64,000 nucleotides of DNA from Rhizobium sp. BG4 (GTDB lineage: Bacteria; Pseudomonadota; Alphaproteobacteria; Rhizobiales; Rhizobiaceae), in assembly GCF_016864575.1 (NCBI RefSeq), contig NZ_CP044125.1, forward strand, positions 3,020,001 to 3,084,000. Reading direction: 5' to 3'. The position numbers and the translations under genes were made by a program. Below are positions 27,905-37,267 of this stretch, one piece after another (positions within the stretch are counted from its first letter, which is position 1; each line of letters begins with the position of its first letter). The notes under the pieces are model-generated. The model worked only from the letters and a program-made list of their open reading frames with translations. It made no database searches and was not told the origin of the DNA.

Positions 27905-28729
27905 ATGAGATTGAAGATCAGCCACATCACCGAATACCGCTATGACGAGCCGGCGCAGTTTTCGCTGCAGCGCCTGCGCCTGACGCCGCCGAGCGGCTTC
28001 GGCCAGGTGGTCGCCAACTGGTCGCTGCATGTCGAGGGCGCGACGCCCGAGGTCGAGTATGACGACCAGTTCGGCAATCACGTCAATCTCGTCTCGCTGG
28101 AAGGCGAGCAGCAGGTGACGCGCATCGTCGCCGAAGGCGAGGTCGAGACCGAGGACCGCAACGGCGTCACTGGTCCGCATACCGGCTTCTGCCCTCTCTG
28201 GCTCTTCCTGCGCGACACGCCGCGCACCAAGCCCGGCAAGCTGATCAAGGAGCTCATCAAGACCGTCAGCGGCGACAACGATCTCGCTCGCATGCACGCG
28301 CTGATGGCGGCGATCCACGAGACCGTCGATTACAAGCCGGGTACCAGCGACACGGAGACCACCGCCGAGCAGGCGATGGAGAAGAAGAGTGGGGTCTGCC
28401 AGGACCACGCCCATATCTTCGTCTCCGCCGCCCGCGCCATGCAGATCCCGGCACGTTACGTCTCGGGCTATCTGATGATGGAAGAGAAGGTCGATCAGGC
28501 GGCAACCCATGCTTGGGGCGAGGCGCATATCCCCGGCCTCGGCTGGGTCGGCTTCGATCCCGCCAACAAGATCTGCCCCGACGCCCGCTACGTCCGCACC
28601 GCCTCCGGTCTCTGCTACCGCGACGCCGCACCCGTCTCGGGAATGCGCATCGGCACGCCGGGCGAGAAACTGTCGGTGGTGGTGAAGGTGGAAGATCAGG
28701 GGCAGGCACAGAGCCAAAGCCAGAGCTGA
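27905..28729 (+). CDS. Transglutaminase-like cysteine protease family protein
   Basis: This 274-residue protein has a beta-rich N-terminal domain (LKISHITEYRYDEPAQFSLQRLRLTP) and a transglutaminase core. The catalytic Cys is in KKSGVCQDHAHIFVSAARAM, His in ATHAWGEAHIPGLGWVGFDPAN and Asp in the same GFDPAN box. It is the third gene of the ATP-grasp/alpha-E/transglutaminase set, 15 bases after the alpha-E gene. The C-terminus ends in a short Gln/Ser tail. Most likely a peptidase or ligase acting on the trio's product. Confidence 0.87.
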   Translation: MRLKISHITEYRYDEPAQFSLQRLRLTPPSGFGQVVANWSLHVEGATPEVEYDDQFGNHVNLVSLEGEQQVTRIVAEGEVETEDRNGVTGPHTGFCPLWLFLRDTPRTKPGKLIKELIKTVSGDNDLARMHALMAAIHETVDYKPGTSDTETTAEQAMEKKSGVCQDHAHIFVSAARAMQIPARYVSGYLMMEEKVDQAATHAWGEAHIPGLGWVGFDPANKICPDARYVRTASGLCYRDAAPVSGMRIGTPGEKLSVVVKVEDQGQAQSQSQS

Positions 28730-28847
28730 TGTCACACGGATAGCGATCAAAATATATTAATCGCAATATAGTCTAATGTAATATCGCGCACCTGTGCTAC
28801 AATCAACCTAGGAATGCAGTGGGCAACTGACCATGGGGAGAGTATCC

Positions 28848-29006
28848 ATGTCAGCAATGCAGGCCTTTGCCGATCAATATTCTGAAAATCCGCAGAAGAT
28901 CTGTGCGGGTGCTTTGTGCGCCTGTGCCATGCCGGTCCGGGTCTTTGACCGAAGTTGTCGGCCCGATGACATCGCGGATAGCGGCGGGACTGACCGGCCG
29001 CGCTAA
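28848..29006 (+). CDS. Possible small Cys-containing protein
   Basis: A 52-residue frame (MSAMQAFADQYSENPQKICA, then GALCACAMPVRVFDRSC) starts 7 bases after GGGGAGAG, a good ribosome site, in the otherwise gene-free 28730-29114 region. Nothing is recognised and there is no partner evidence; it may be noncoding. The rest of that gap is A+T-rich at 28740-28800 and could hold a promoter. Confidence 0.3.
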   Translation: MSAMQAFADQYSENPQKICAGALCACAMPVRVFDRSCRPDDIADSGGTDRPR

Positions 29007-29114
29007 TCACAGTGCCAACATGCGATAATTCAACGGCTTGATCTTGCCGTTCCTGAAATGCGTGTCCGGTTTTTCAGCCGGTTGCCACGCCTGTTTCATC
29101 TGGGGGATCGCACC

Positions 29115-30314
29115 ATGTTTGAGCGGAAAATCGTACAGATCATTGCATTCATACTGGTTGCCGGCGCTGCCGGATATGCGCAGGCGCAGAGCTTCGTGCG
29201 GCTGCTGCCGGAGGCGACCACACTCAGCACCGAGGAAAACAACGAGCTGAAGGCGATCAAATCACTGCCGACGACGGAATGGGCAAGGCTCGCTGAGGTT
29301 GATCCGGAACAGCTGAAAAAGGGCGGCGACGTTACCTTCGATCTCGGCGAGGGCCGGTCGCTTTCGTTGAGCGGCAACGACAAGGTCGCGGCCACGGCGC
29401 GCGATTTCGTTTGGTCGGGCGAAGAGAAAGCGGCGAACCGCAGCAATGCGGAAAGTCCTGCCAATGCCGTCGTCACCGTCGATGGCAATGAGGTCTCGGC
29501 GACGATCCGGACCAATGAGGAGCTCTACAGCATCGAGCCGATCGGCGGCGGCGCGCATGTGATGATCAAGGTCGCCACCGATCGATTGCCGCCCGATCAC
29601 ACGGAGCGGCGGCTGCAGCGGCGCGGCGAGAAGCGCGAGATGCCCGGCCGCGAATTGCGCAAGGCCGACAGGGCGGTGGCGACGATCCGCGTGCTGGTTT
29701 TCTTCACGCCGAAGGCGAAGGCGCAGATCAGCAATATCGCGCTGTTTGCCAAGCAGGCGGTCAACGAGACGAATACGGCTTTCGCCAAGTCCTCGGTGAA
29801 TGCCAGGGTCGAATTGGCCGATGCGCAGGTCGTGCAATATACCGAGACCGGCTCGCAGAAGCGGGACACGGCCCGCCTGACGGCGCGGCGGGACGGCTAC
29901 ATGGACGGCATCCATGCGATACGGGACCGGACCAAGGCCGATCTCGTGCTCCTGATCACCACCGACAGAGGCGAATGCGGCTGGTCGCAGCAGGTCTATG
30001 CCAATGCGGCCTCGGCCTTTGCGTCGAACTATTTCGACTGTTCGATCAAGAACCTGTCGTTTGCCCATGAGATCGGCCACCTGCTTGGCGCCTGCCACAA
30101 TGTCGAGGACAGCAGCGGCTGTCCGTTTGCCTATGGTCATGGCTACCGGAACGAGCCGCAGCGCAAGCAGAGCGTCATGGCCTATCCATGCCGGCGCGTC
30201 ACCTGCGTGCGGCAGCCGCAATGGTCGCGTCCGCCGGACTGGGGCAATGCGCGCCGCGCCGATGTGGTCCGGCTGCTGAATGCGACGGCCGGCCGGGCCG
30301 CGGCATTCCGCTAG
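29115..30314 (+). CDS. Secreted metzincin-type zinc metalloprotease
   Basis: This 399-residue protein has signal peptide MFERKIVQIIAFILVAGAAG ending in AQA and a prodomain-like region. Its reprolysin-like protease domain carries the zinc motif HEIGHLLGACH (H318, E319, H322, H328) and the Met-turn SVMAYP (M355). ATG 29115 fits the signal peptide and follows TGGGGGATCG; an ATG at 29058 is in frame but would spoil the leader. It is 17 bases upstream of the cyclase-ATPase gene, so the two may be co-transcribed. Target unknown. Confidence 0.83.
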   Translation: MFERKIVQIIAFILVAGAAGYAQAQSFVRLLPEATTLSTEENNELKAIKSLPTTEWARLAEVDPEQLKKGGDVTFDLGEGRSLSLSGNDKVAATARDFVWSGEEKAANRSNAESPANAVVTVDGNEVSATIRTNEELYSIEPIGGGAHVMIKVATDRLPPDHTERRLQRRGEKREMPGRELRKADRAVATIRVLVFFTPKAKAQISNIALFAKQAVNETNTAFAKSSVNARVELADAQVVQYTETGSQKRDTARLTARRDGYMDGIHAIRDRTKADLVLLITTDRGECGWSQQVYANAASAFASNYFDCSIKNLSFAHEIGHLLGACHNVEDSSGCPFAYGHGYRNEPQRKQSVMAYPCRRVTCVRQPQWSRPPDWGNARRADVVRLLNATAGRAAAFR

Positions 30315-30331
30315 AGACGGAAGGATGGGCA

Positions 30332-33094
30332 ATGGCGTTTGAAATGTCGCCACAGCAACCGGCGGGCAGCCCGCTGACATCAGGCGTGCTTGTGTTCCTG
30401 CTGACGGATGTCGAGGGATCGACCTATCGCTGGGAGGAATTCCCCGATGCGATGGGGGAGGCGCTCGAACGGCACGACGCGATCCTGCGCGAGGCAATCC
30501 TTTCGCATGGCGGCCACGTGTTCAAGACGGTCGGCGATTCCTTCCATGCCGTCTTCTCCGCGCCGGCCGCCGCCGTCTCTGCCGCCCTCCAGGCGCAGCG
30601 GGCGCTGAATGCGCAGGATTTCGGGGCGATCGAAGGCATGAATGTGCGTATGGCCGTGCATGCCGGACCGGTCGAGGTGCGCGGCGAGGATTGCTTCGGT
30701 CCCGGCATCAATCGCGCCTCGCGGCTGCTGCTCGTCGCCTATGGCGGGCAGGTGCTGGTGTCGGGCACCGTTGCCGACCTGTTGCAGGGGAGATTGCCCG
30801 AAGGGTCCAACCTCTTCGATCTCGGCCGCCACCGCTTCCGGGATCTGCAGGAGCCGGAGCAGGTCTTCCAGCTGGTTGCCGAAGGTATCAACGAGGCCTT
30901 TCCGCCGCTGCGCTCGCTCGGCGCCCGGGCTGATCGCCTGCCGCGGCCGCTGACATCGTTAATCGGGCGTGAGGCGGAGGCCGCCGAGCTGATCGGCCGG
31001 CTGGAGCGGGCGAGGCTGCTGACCCTGATCGGGTCCGGCGGGGCGGGCAAGACGCGGCTTGCGATCGATCTCGGCGCGCGGCTGGTGGAAGCCTATCCTG
31101 ACGGCGTCTGGTTCGTGGAGCTTGGGCGGCTGGAGGATCCGCAGCTGGTGGCCGAGCAGATCTGCGGGACGATCGGCGTCGCCGTCCAGCGTAACCGGAC
31201 GGCCGTTGCGAGCGCCGTCGGCTTCATGCGCGAAAAGCAGGCGCTGCTGATCATCGACAATTGCGAGCATCTCGTCGATGCCTCGGCGGATGCTGTCGAT
31301 GCCATTCTCTCCGGCTGTCCTTCAATGTCGGTCCTCGCGACATCGCGGGAGCCGTTGGGTGTCTCGGGCGAAAACCTGTTTCGCGTTCCAAGCCTCGCCG
31401 TGCCGCCACCGGAAGGAAGCACGGTCGACGAGGCGATGGCGTTTCCCTCGGTGCGGCTGTTCGTCGAACGCGCGGCGGCGGCTGCCGGAGACTTCGTGCT
31501 GACAGAGGCCAATCTGGAGGCGGTGATCAGCATCTGTCATCAGGTGGATGGCATTCCGCTGGCGATCGAGCTTGCGGTACCCAGGCTTCGGATCATGCGC
31601 CCGGAAGCGCTGGCGGCAGGCCTGCGTGACCGGTTCCGGTCGCTGGCGCAGGGAACGCGCGGAGCCCCGCCGCGCCACCGCACGCTGCAGACCTTGTTCG
31701 AGTGGAGCTACAATCTGCTCAGCGAACAGGAGCAGACCCTGCTGCGGCGTTTGTCTGTTTTCGTCGGCGGCTGGACGGTGGAATCGGCGGCGGCGGTCGT
31801 CTCCGGCGATCCGATCGACGACGACGATGTGCTGCAGCTCATCACCTCGCTTGCCGACAAGTCCCTCGTCGCTGCCGATTTCTCGACGGAGAACACCCGC
31901 TATTCGCTGCTGGAAACCACGCGCCAATATGCCTTCGCAAAGCTCTTCGAACTCGGCGAGCGGGGCCGCAGGCGGCGTCTTGCCGAGTACATGACGCAAT
32001 TCTACGCGCAGGCGAGCCGCGTCTGGCCGTCCATGCCGACCGAGCCATGGATGACGTCCTATCAGTCGGAGATCGACAATCTGCGCGCCTCGCTGGAATG
32101 GGCTTTCGGGCCGGAAGGGGACGCCGATATCGGCCGGGAACTGACCAGCGTCAGCCTGCGGATATGGGACGAGCTTTCGCTGCTGCCGGAGCGGGAGCGA
32201 TGGTTCTCGCTCTCCGTCGGCTCGCTTCCCGACGACACCGCCGAGGATGTCGCGGCGCGGCTCTGGCTGGGGCGGACGTCGGTGAGTTCGCATGGCGACA
32301 AGTCGACATTCGATGCTGCGATCAAGGCGGCCGCGCATTTCCGTAATCTTGGTGATCAGTTGGGCTCGGGCGAGGCGCTGGCGCGGGCAGGGGCGGCGCT
32401 GTTGACGCCCAGCCAGCGTGAGGAAGCGCTGCGCTATCTCCAGGAAGCGTTGGAGCTGCTCGCGACCCTGCCGCCGACAAAACCCTTGGCGGCCTGTCTG
32501 CGTTCTCGCGCTGTAGCGGCTTATTTCGAAGGTCATTTTGCGGAGGCGCGCACGCTGATCGACCGCTCTTCCGTGGTGGCCCGCCTGCTGGGCGACACGC
32601 AGGGCATCGTCAATGCGATGATCGCGCTTGCCGAGCTCGAGTTCGCCGAGGGCCATGTCGCGGCGGCGATCAGCACCGCGCGCCAGATGATCGACCACGA
32701 GGATTGCAACAGGCGCCAGCTGGCGCTCGGCTTCGGCAACCTGACGGCCTATCTGCTGGCTTCCGATCGGCTGACGGAGGCGCGGCTCACGGCGTTCAAC
32801 GGGCTCCTGAAGGCGCGCTCGCTCGGCTGGCCGGCGGCGATCACGCGCATGGTCGAGCATCTGGCGCTGATCGTCGGCATCGAGGGCGATCTCGACCGTG
32901 CCGCGGTGCTGCTCGGCTATAGCGAGCATTTCTATGTGCTGGATACGGCAAGCCGGGAGATCACCGAGAGGGTCGGCTACGAGCGGCTTTGCGCCATCCT
33001 GGAAACCATGGCTCCGATCCGGCTGACGGAGCTCAAGGCGGAGGGGGCGGCACTGCCGGAAGCCGAGGTGGTGGAGTTTGCGTTGAAATCCTAG
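30332..33094 (+). CDS. Class III adenylate cyclase fused to STAND-type ATPase
   Basis: This 920-residue protein has an N-terminal class III nucleotide cyclase domain (LLTDVEGSTYRWEEFPDAMG, HGGHVFKTVGDSFHAVF, GINRASRLL; about 18-185) with both metal-site Asp residues. An NTPase domain follows, with Walker A GSGGAGKT (234-241) and Walker B LLIIDNCEH, then a winged-helix-like segment (TLQTLFEWSYNLLSEQEQ) and a helical TPR-like C-terminal half. This is the Actinobacteria/rhizobia cyclase-NB-ARC-like layout, probably a ligand-sensing cyclase. Substrate preference (ATP or GTP) cannot be told. There is no transmembrane segment. Confidence 0.85.
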   Translation: MAFEMSPQQPAGSPLTSGVLVFLLTDVEGSTYRWEEFPDAMGEALERHDAILREAILSHGGHVFKTVGDSFHAVFSAPAAAVSAALQAQRALNAQDFGAIEGMNVRMAVHAGPVEVRGEDCFGPGINRASRLLLVAYGGQVLVSGTVADLLQGRLPEGSNLFDLGRHRFRDLQEPEQVFQLVAEGINEAFPPLRSLGARADRLPRPLTSLIGREAEAAELIGRLERARLLTLIGSGGAGKTRLAIDLGARLVEAYPDGVWFVELGRLEDPQLVAEQICGTIGVAVQRNRTAVASAVGFMREKQALLIIDNCEHLVDASADAVDAILSGCPSMSVLATSREPLGVSGENLFRVPSLAVPPPEGSTVDEAMAFPSVRLFVERAAAAAGDFVLTEANLEAVISICHQVDGIPLAIELAVPRLRIMRPEALAAGLRDRFRSLAQGTRGAPPRHRTLQTLFEWSYNLLSEQEQTLLRRLSVFVGGWTVESAAAVVSGDPIDDDDVLQLITSLADKSLVAADFSTENTRYSLLETTRQYAFAKLFELGERGRRRRLAEYMTQFYAQASRVWPSMPTEPWMTSYQSEIDNLRASLEWAFGPEGDADIGRELTSVSLRIWDELSLLPERERWFSLSVGSLPDDTAEDVAARLWLGRTSVSSHGDKSTFDAAIKAAAHFRNLGDQLGSGEALARAGAALLTPSQREEALRYLQEALELLATLPPTKPLAACLRSRAVAAYFEGHFAEARTLIDRSSVVARLLGDTQGIVNAMIALAELEFAEGHVAAAISTARQMIDHEDCNRRQLALGFGNLTAYLLASDRLTEARLTAFNGLLKARSLGWPAAITRMVEHLALIVGIEGDLDRAAVLLGYSEHFYVLDTASREITERVGYERLCAILETMAPIRLTELKAEGAALPEAEVVEFALKS

Positions 33095-33159
33095 GACCGG
33101 CCGGCATGCAGCCCGGCCTGACCTGACTGTTGCGTGCGATCACGGAGGGAGGGCTTGTG

Positions 33160-33894
33160 ATGATCAGCAGACGGGAATTCCTTGCCGCAGCGACCTGCGC
33201 GGTATCGATCGGCGGCAACGTCTTTGCTGCCGATATGCTGGCAGAGGCGCCTGCGAATGCAGGTCCGAAAGTCTACGGCGCCGATTTCACCGGGCCGCTG
33301 CCGTCCAGCCTTTACCTGCGCGGCCGCTTGCCGCCGTCAGGCTCCGAGGAGGCGACCGCGCGGCGGATCATCAACGCCGCGCCGCGCTCGACGCCGCTGG
33401 CGGTCATGCGCTACTTCGCCGGTCTTCGCGACGTGAACCGCGACGGCGAGGCCTATAATGCGGGATGGGCGAGCCGCTGGAACCCTGTCATCGTCGAGTT
33501 CTACAGGGCCACCGATGACGACCATAGCGGCGACCGGACGCCGTGGTGCGCGGCCTTTCTGAACTGGTGCCTGGAGCGCTGCGGCTATGACGGCGGCACG
33601 CGCAGCACGGTCTCCGGCAGTTTCCGCAAGGCGGGCGGGCTGACGCGCAGCCCTTCGGTCGGCGACGTCGTCGTCTTCAAGCGGGGCAACACAGGCTGCC
33701 GCGGCCATGTTGCCCTCTATCTCGGCAGGAGCGGTAGCAATTACCGGGTTATCGGCGGCAATCAGACCGATATTCACGGCCATTCCTCGATCAATATCCG
33801 TGATGTGCCTTTCCCCGGTTCCGGGCTGGCGCTCCATTCCTTTCACCGGATCTCGGCCTTCCGTCCGGCGGTGTCGCCGCGGCCGAGCTGCTGA
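33160..33894 (+). CDS. Exported CHAP-domain amidase (Tat signal)
   Basis: This 244-residue protein has a twin-arginine leader MISRREFLAAATCAVSIGG and a C-terminal CHAP/NlpC-like domain. Catalytic Cys is in TPWCAAFLNWCLERCGY (about 125-141), the following strands are GDVVVFKRGN and GHVALYLG, and Asn is in IGGNQTD. Such proteins cut peptidoglycan peptides. ATG 33160 follows CGGAGGGAGGG. It ends about 66 bases from the convergent arabinonate dehydratase, with a terminator between. Confidence 0.82.
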   Translation: MISRREFLAAATCAVSIGGNVFAADMLAEAPANAGPKVYGADFTGPLPSSLYLRGRLPPSGSEEATARRIINAAPRSTPLAVMRYFAGLRDVNRDGEAYNAGWASRWNPVIVEFYRATDDDHSGDRTPWCAAFLNWCLERCGYDGGTRSTVSGSFRKAGGLTRSPSVGDVVVFKRGNTGCRGHVALYLGRSGSNYRVIGGNQTDIHGHSSINIRDVPFPGSGLALHSFHRISAFRPAVSPRPSC

Positions 33895-33914
33895 TCACAA
33901 CACCCACGAAAGCA

Positions 33915-33940
33915 AAAAGGCGACCCAAGGGCCGCCTTTC
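33915..33940. terminator. Terminator between CHAP gene and arabinonate dehydratase
   Basis: AAAGGCG and CGCCTTT pair; read on the minus strand the hairpin is followed by TTTTTG, so it terminates the long chvE-to-dehydratase operon. It may also serve the plus-strand CHAP gene. Confidence 0.7.
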
Positions 33941-33960
33941 GCATTCGAGTTTCGCACTTC

Positions 33961-35700
33961 TCAGTGGCTGTCCTTGCCCACTGCGCTGCCGCGACATCCC
34001 TTGAGGAAGTCGAGGTCGGCGCCGGTGTCGGCGCCCTGGACGTGCTGCTGGTGCAACCAGGCGTAGCCGGAGGTCGGCAGGTCGTGGTGCGGCTTCCATT
34101 CGGCGAGGCGCTTTGCCAGTTCCTCTTCCGAGATGTCGAGGTGCAGGCGGCGGTTCGGAACGTCGAGCTCGATGAAGTCGCCGTTCTTGACCACGGCCAG
34201 CGGACCGCCGACAGCGGCTTCCGGCGAGGTGTGGAGGACGACGGTACCGTATGCAGTGCCGGACATGCGGGCGTCCGAGATACGCACCATGTCGGTGATG
34301 CCCTTCTTGAGCACCTTCGGCGGCAGACCCATGTTGCCGACTTCGGCCATGCCCGGATAGCCCTTCGGACCACAGTTCTTCATGACCATGACGCAGGTCT
34401 CGTCGATGTCGAGATTGTCGTCGTTGATCTTCGCCTTGTAGTCGTCGATGTCTTCGAAGACGACGGCGCGGCCGCGGTGGACCATCAGATGCGGGGAGGC
34501 GGCCGACGGCTTCAGGACGGCGCCCTTCGGGGCGAGGTTGCCGCGAACGACGACGATGCCGCCGGACTGCGTCAGGGCCTTTTCAGCCGGGAGGATGACG
34601 TCTTCGTTCCAGTTGACGACGTCCTTGACCTCGTCCCAGACGCTCTCGCCTGATACGGTCAGCGCATCCTTGTGCAGGAGGCCGGCTTCGCCGAGGCGCT
34701 TCAGGACGACGGGCAGGCCGCCGGCATAGAAGAACTCTTCCATGAGGTACTTGCCCGACGGCATCAGGTTGACGATCGTCGGAACGTCGCGGCCGCAACG
34801 GTCCCAGTCGTCGAGCGTCAGGTCGATGCCGACGCGGCCGGCCATGGCGAGAAGGTGGATGACGGCATTGGTCGAACCGCCGATCGCCGCGTTGGTGCGG
34901 ATGGCGTTTTCGAAGGCCTGCTTGGTCATGATGTCGGAGGGCTTCAGGTCGTCCTTGACCATCTGCACGATGCGGCGGCCGGTCAGCTGCGCCATCACCT
35001 TGCGGCGGCTATCGACGCCCGGGATCGCGGCATTGCCGGAGAGAGCCATGCCGAGGGCTTCGGCCATCGACGCCATCGTCGAGGCGGTGCCCATCGTGTT
35101 GCAGGTGCCCGACGAACGGCTCATCGAGGCCTCGGCCTCAAGGAATTCGGCCTGCGTCATCTCGCCGGCCTTCACCATTTCGGAGAACTTCCAGAGATGC
35201 GTGCCGGAACCGACGCGCTCGCCGCGGAAATAGCCGTTCAGCATCGGACCGCCGGTGACGACGATCGAGGGCAGGTCGACGGAGGCGGCGCCCATAATCA
35301 GCGACGGCGTTGTCTTGTCGCAGCCGACGAGCAGCACGCAGCCGTCCATCGGCTGGCCACGGATCGCTTCTTCGACGGCGAGTGCCGCGAGGTTGCGGTA
35401 CATCATCGCCGTCGGGCGGAAGGTGTTTTCAGAGGCCGAGAAGACGGGAACTTCCATCGGGAAGCCACCGGCTTCCCAGACGCCGGCCTTCACCTTTTCG
35501 GCGAGTTCGCGCAGATGGCCGTTGCACGGCGTCATGTCGGACCAGGTGTTGAGGATGCCGATGACAGGGCGTCCGTCGAACAGGTCGTGGGGATGTCCCT
35601 GGTTCTTCATCCAGCCGCGGTGATAGATCACGTCACGGCTGGTGCCGCCGTACCATTCCTGCGACCGCAGCTTGCGGGGCCATTCCGCTTTCTTGAACAT
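33961..35700 (-). CDS. L-arabinonate dehydratase (IlvD/EDD family)
   Basis: This 579-residue dehydratase has iron-sulfur cysteines at C59 (TPCNGH), C127 (VGCDKTTP) and C200 (SGTCNTMG), the positions reported for the R. leguminosarum arabinonate dehydratase. C-terminal motifs NCGPKGYPGMAEVGNMG and RMSGTAYGTVVLHTSPEAA are family-typical. It turns L-arabinonate into 2-keto-3-deoxy-L-arabinonate. It is last in a minus-strand operon with the matching aldehyde dehydrogenase, AraD1 and the ChvE-Ggu importer, giving most of the non-phosphorylative arabinose route. The sugar-oxidising and lactonase steps are not in the window. Confidence 0.9.
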   Translation of the reverse strand: MFKKAEWPRKLRSQEWYGGTSRDVIYHRGWMKNQGHPHDLFDGRPVIGILNTWSDMTPCNGHLRELAEKVKAGVWEAGGFPMEVPVFSASENTFRPTAMMYRNLAALAVEEAIRGQPMDGCVLLVGCDKTTPSLIMGAASVDLPSIVVTGGPMLNGYFRGERVGSGTHLWKFSEMVKAGEMTQAEFLEAEASMSRSSGTCNTMGTASTMASMAEALGMALSGNAAIPGVDSRRKVMAQLTGRRIVQMVKDDLKPSDIMTKQAFENAIRTNAAIGGSTNAVIHLLAMAGRVGIDLTLDDWDRCGRDVPTIVNLMPSGKYLMEEFFYAGGLPVVLKRLGEAGLLHKDALTVSGESVWDEVKDVVNWNEDVILPAEKALTQSGGIVVVRGNLAPKGAVLKPSAASPHLMVHRGRAVVFEDIDDYKAKINDDNLDIDETCVMVMKNCGPKGYPGMAEVGNMGLPPKVLKKGITDMVRISDARMSGTAYGTVVLHTSPEAAVGGPLAVVKNGDFIELDVPNRRLHLDISEEELAKRLAEWKPHHDLPTSGYAWLHQQHVQGADTGADLDFLKGCRGSAVGKDSH

Positions 35701-35763
35701 TGTCTCTTGCCTTTTGAGGAATGCCGAGCCGCCCTCGCGACGGCCCGGATCACCAGTTGGTCG

Positions 35764-37197
35764 TCAAGCCAGCGTGTAGCTGGTCTTGACCGTTGTGTAG
35801 AATTCGGCGGCGTACTTGCCCTGCTCGCGCGGGCCGTAGGACGAGCCCTTGCGGCCGCCGAAGGGAACGTGGAAGTCGACGCCTGCGGTCGGCAGGTTGA
35901 CCATCACCATGCCGGCTTCGGCATTGCGCTTGAAATGCGTCGCATGCTTGAGGCTGGTGGTGGCGATGCCGGAGGACAGGCCGAAGGGCGTGTCGTTGGC
36001 TGTCGCCAGCGCTTCTTCGTAATCCTTGACGCGGATGACCGAGACGACCGGGCCGAAGATCTCTTCGCGCGAAATGCGCATCTGGTTGGTGGCTTCGGTG
36101 AAGAGCGTCGGCTGCAGGTAGAAGCCGGGGGTGTCGCGGGTCAAGAGCTCGCCGCCGAAGGCGAGCTTGGCGCCTTCCTTCTTGCCGATCTCGATATAGT
36201 CGGTGTCGGTCTTCAACTGGCGCTCGTCGACGACCGGGCCGATATGAGTGCCAGCCTTCATTGCGTTGTCGACAACGACGGTCTTCAGCTTTTCGGTCAG
36301 TGCCGCGACGAACTTGTCGTGGATGCCTTCGGTGACGATCAGGCGCGACGATGCCGTGCAGCGCTGGCCGGTGGAGAAGAAGCCGGAGTTTGCGGCCGCT
36401 TCGACGGCGACGGTGAGATCGGCGTCATCGAGGACGACCATCGGGTTCTTGCCGCCCATTTCCAGCTGGAACTTGCGGTTATGCTCGATGGAGGAGGTGG
36501 CTACGCGCTTGCCGGTGCCGGTGGAGCCGGTGAAGGTGATGCCGGCAATATCCGGGCTGTCGAGCATGGCCTGGCCGACGACCGAGCCCTTGCCCATGAC
36601 GAGGTTCAGAACGCCCTTCGGCAGACCTGCGCGGTGCAGGATGTCGACGATCGCCCAGGAGCAGGCGGGAACGAGTTCGGCCGGCTTGAAGACGATGGTG
36701 TTGCCGTAGCAGAGCGCCGGCGCGATCTTCCAGGCCGGGATGGCGATCGGGAAGTTCCAGGGGGTGATGATGCCGATGACACCGAGCGGGTCACGGGTGA
36801 TCTCGACGCCGATATTCGGGCGCACCGACGGCATCGTCTCACCGGCGAGACGGAGCGCTTCGCCTGCGAAGAATTCGAAGATCTGCGAGGCGCGGATGGT
36901 TTCGCCGATGGCTTCCGGAAGCGTCTTGCCTTCTTCGCGTGCCAGCAGAGCGCCGAGCTCGTCCTTGCGGGCCATGATCTCGTCGCCAGCCTTCTTCAGG
37001 ATGACGTGACGTTCCCAGATGCCGGAGCGCGACCAGGCCGGGAAGGCGGCCTTGGCGGCAGCGATGGCGTTCTTGGTGTCTTCGGCCGAACCGTCGGCAT
37101 AGAGGCCAACGACTTCGTTGGTATCCGACGGGTTGATGTTCTTCGTCGCATTGGTGCCGACCCATTCGCCGGCGATCAGGTTCTGATAAATGGTCAT
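35764..37197 (-). CDS. Alpha-ketoglutarate semialdehyde dehydrogenase
   Basis: This 477-residue NAD(P)-dependent aldehyde dehydrogenase has the folding/NAD motif ITPWNFPIAIPAWKIAPAL, GITFTGSTGTGKRV, catalytic Glu in LEMGGKNPMVVLDDAD, catalytic Cys in FFSTGQRCTASSR and the C-terminal FGGRKGSSYGPREQG. In this operon it should oxidise 2,5-dioxopentanoate to 2-oxoglutarate, the last step after AraD1. Specificity is from context; related succinate-semialdehyde enzymes look similar. Confidence 0.88.
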   Translation of the reverse strand: MTIYQNLIAGEWVGTNATKNINPSDTNEVVGLYADGSAEDTKNAIAAAKAAFPAWSRSGIWERHVILKKAGDEIMARKDELGALLAREEGKTLPEAIGETIRASQIFEFFAGEALRLAGETMPSVRPNIGVEITRDPLGVIGIITPWNFPIAIPAWKIAPALCYGNTIVFKPAELVPACSWAIVDILHRAGLPKGVLNLVMGKGSVVGQAMLDSPDIAGITFTGSTGTGKRVATSSIEHNRKFQLEMGGKNPMVVLDDADLTVAVEAAANSGFFSTGQRCTASSRLIVTEGIHDKFVAALTEKLKTVVVDNAMKAGTHIGPVVDERQLKTDTDYIEIGKKEGAKLAFGGELLTRDTPGFYLQPTLFTEATNQMRISREEIFGPVVSVIRVKDYEEALATANDTPFGLSSGIATTSLKHATHFKRNAEAGMVMVNLPTAGVDFHVPFGGRKGSSYGPREQGKYAAEFYTTVKTSYTLA

Positions 37198-37267
37198 GGG
37201 CCTGGAAGCCTCCTCTACCTTTTACAAATTTTTTGCTCCGGCCGTCTGGCGGCCGGATGAAGCGAAA

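Noticed and set aside
34672..37260. Very long plus-strand open frame (about 860 codons) opposite the arabinose genes
   Set aside because: It is antisense to two clear enzyme genes, has low-complexity Asp/Gly/Ala/Arg composition and no domain; it is a by-product of high-GC coding on the other strand. The same holds for the other long antisense frames, e.g. 46597-48396 and 59192-60880.
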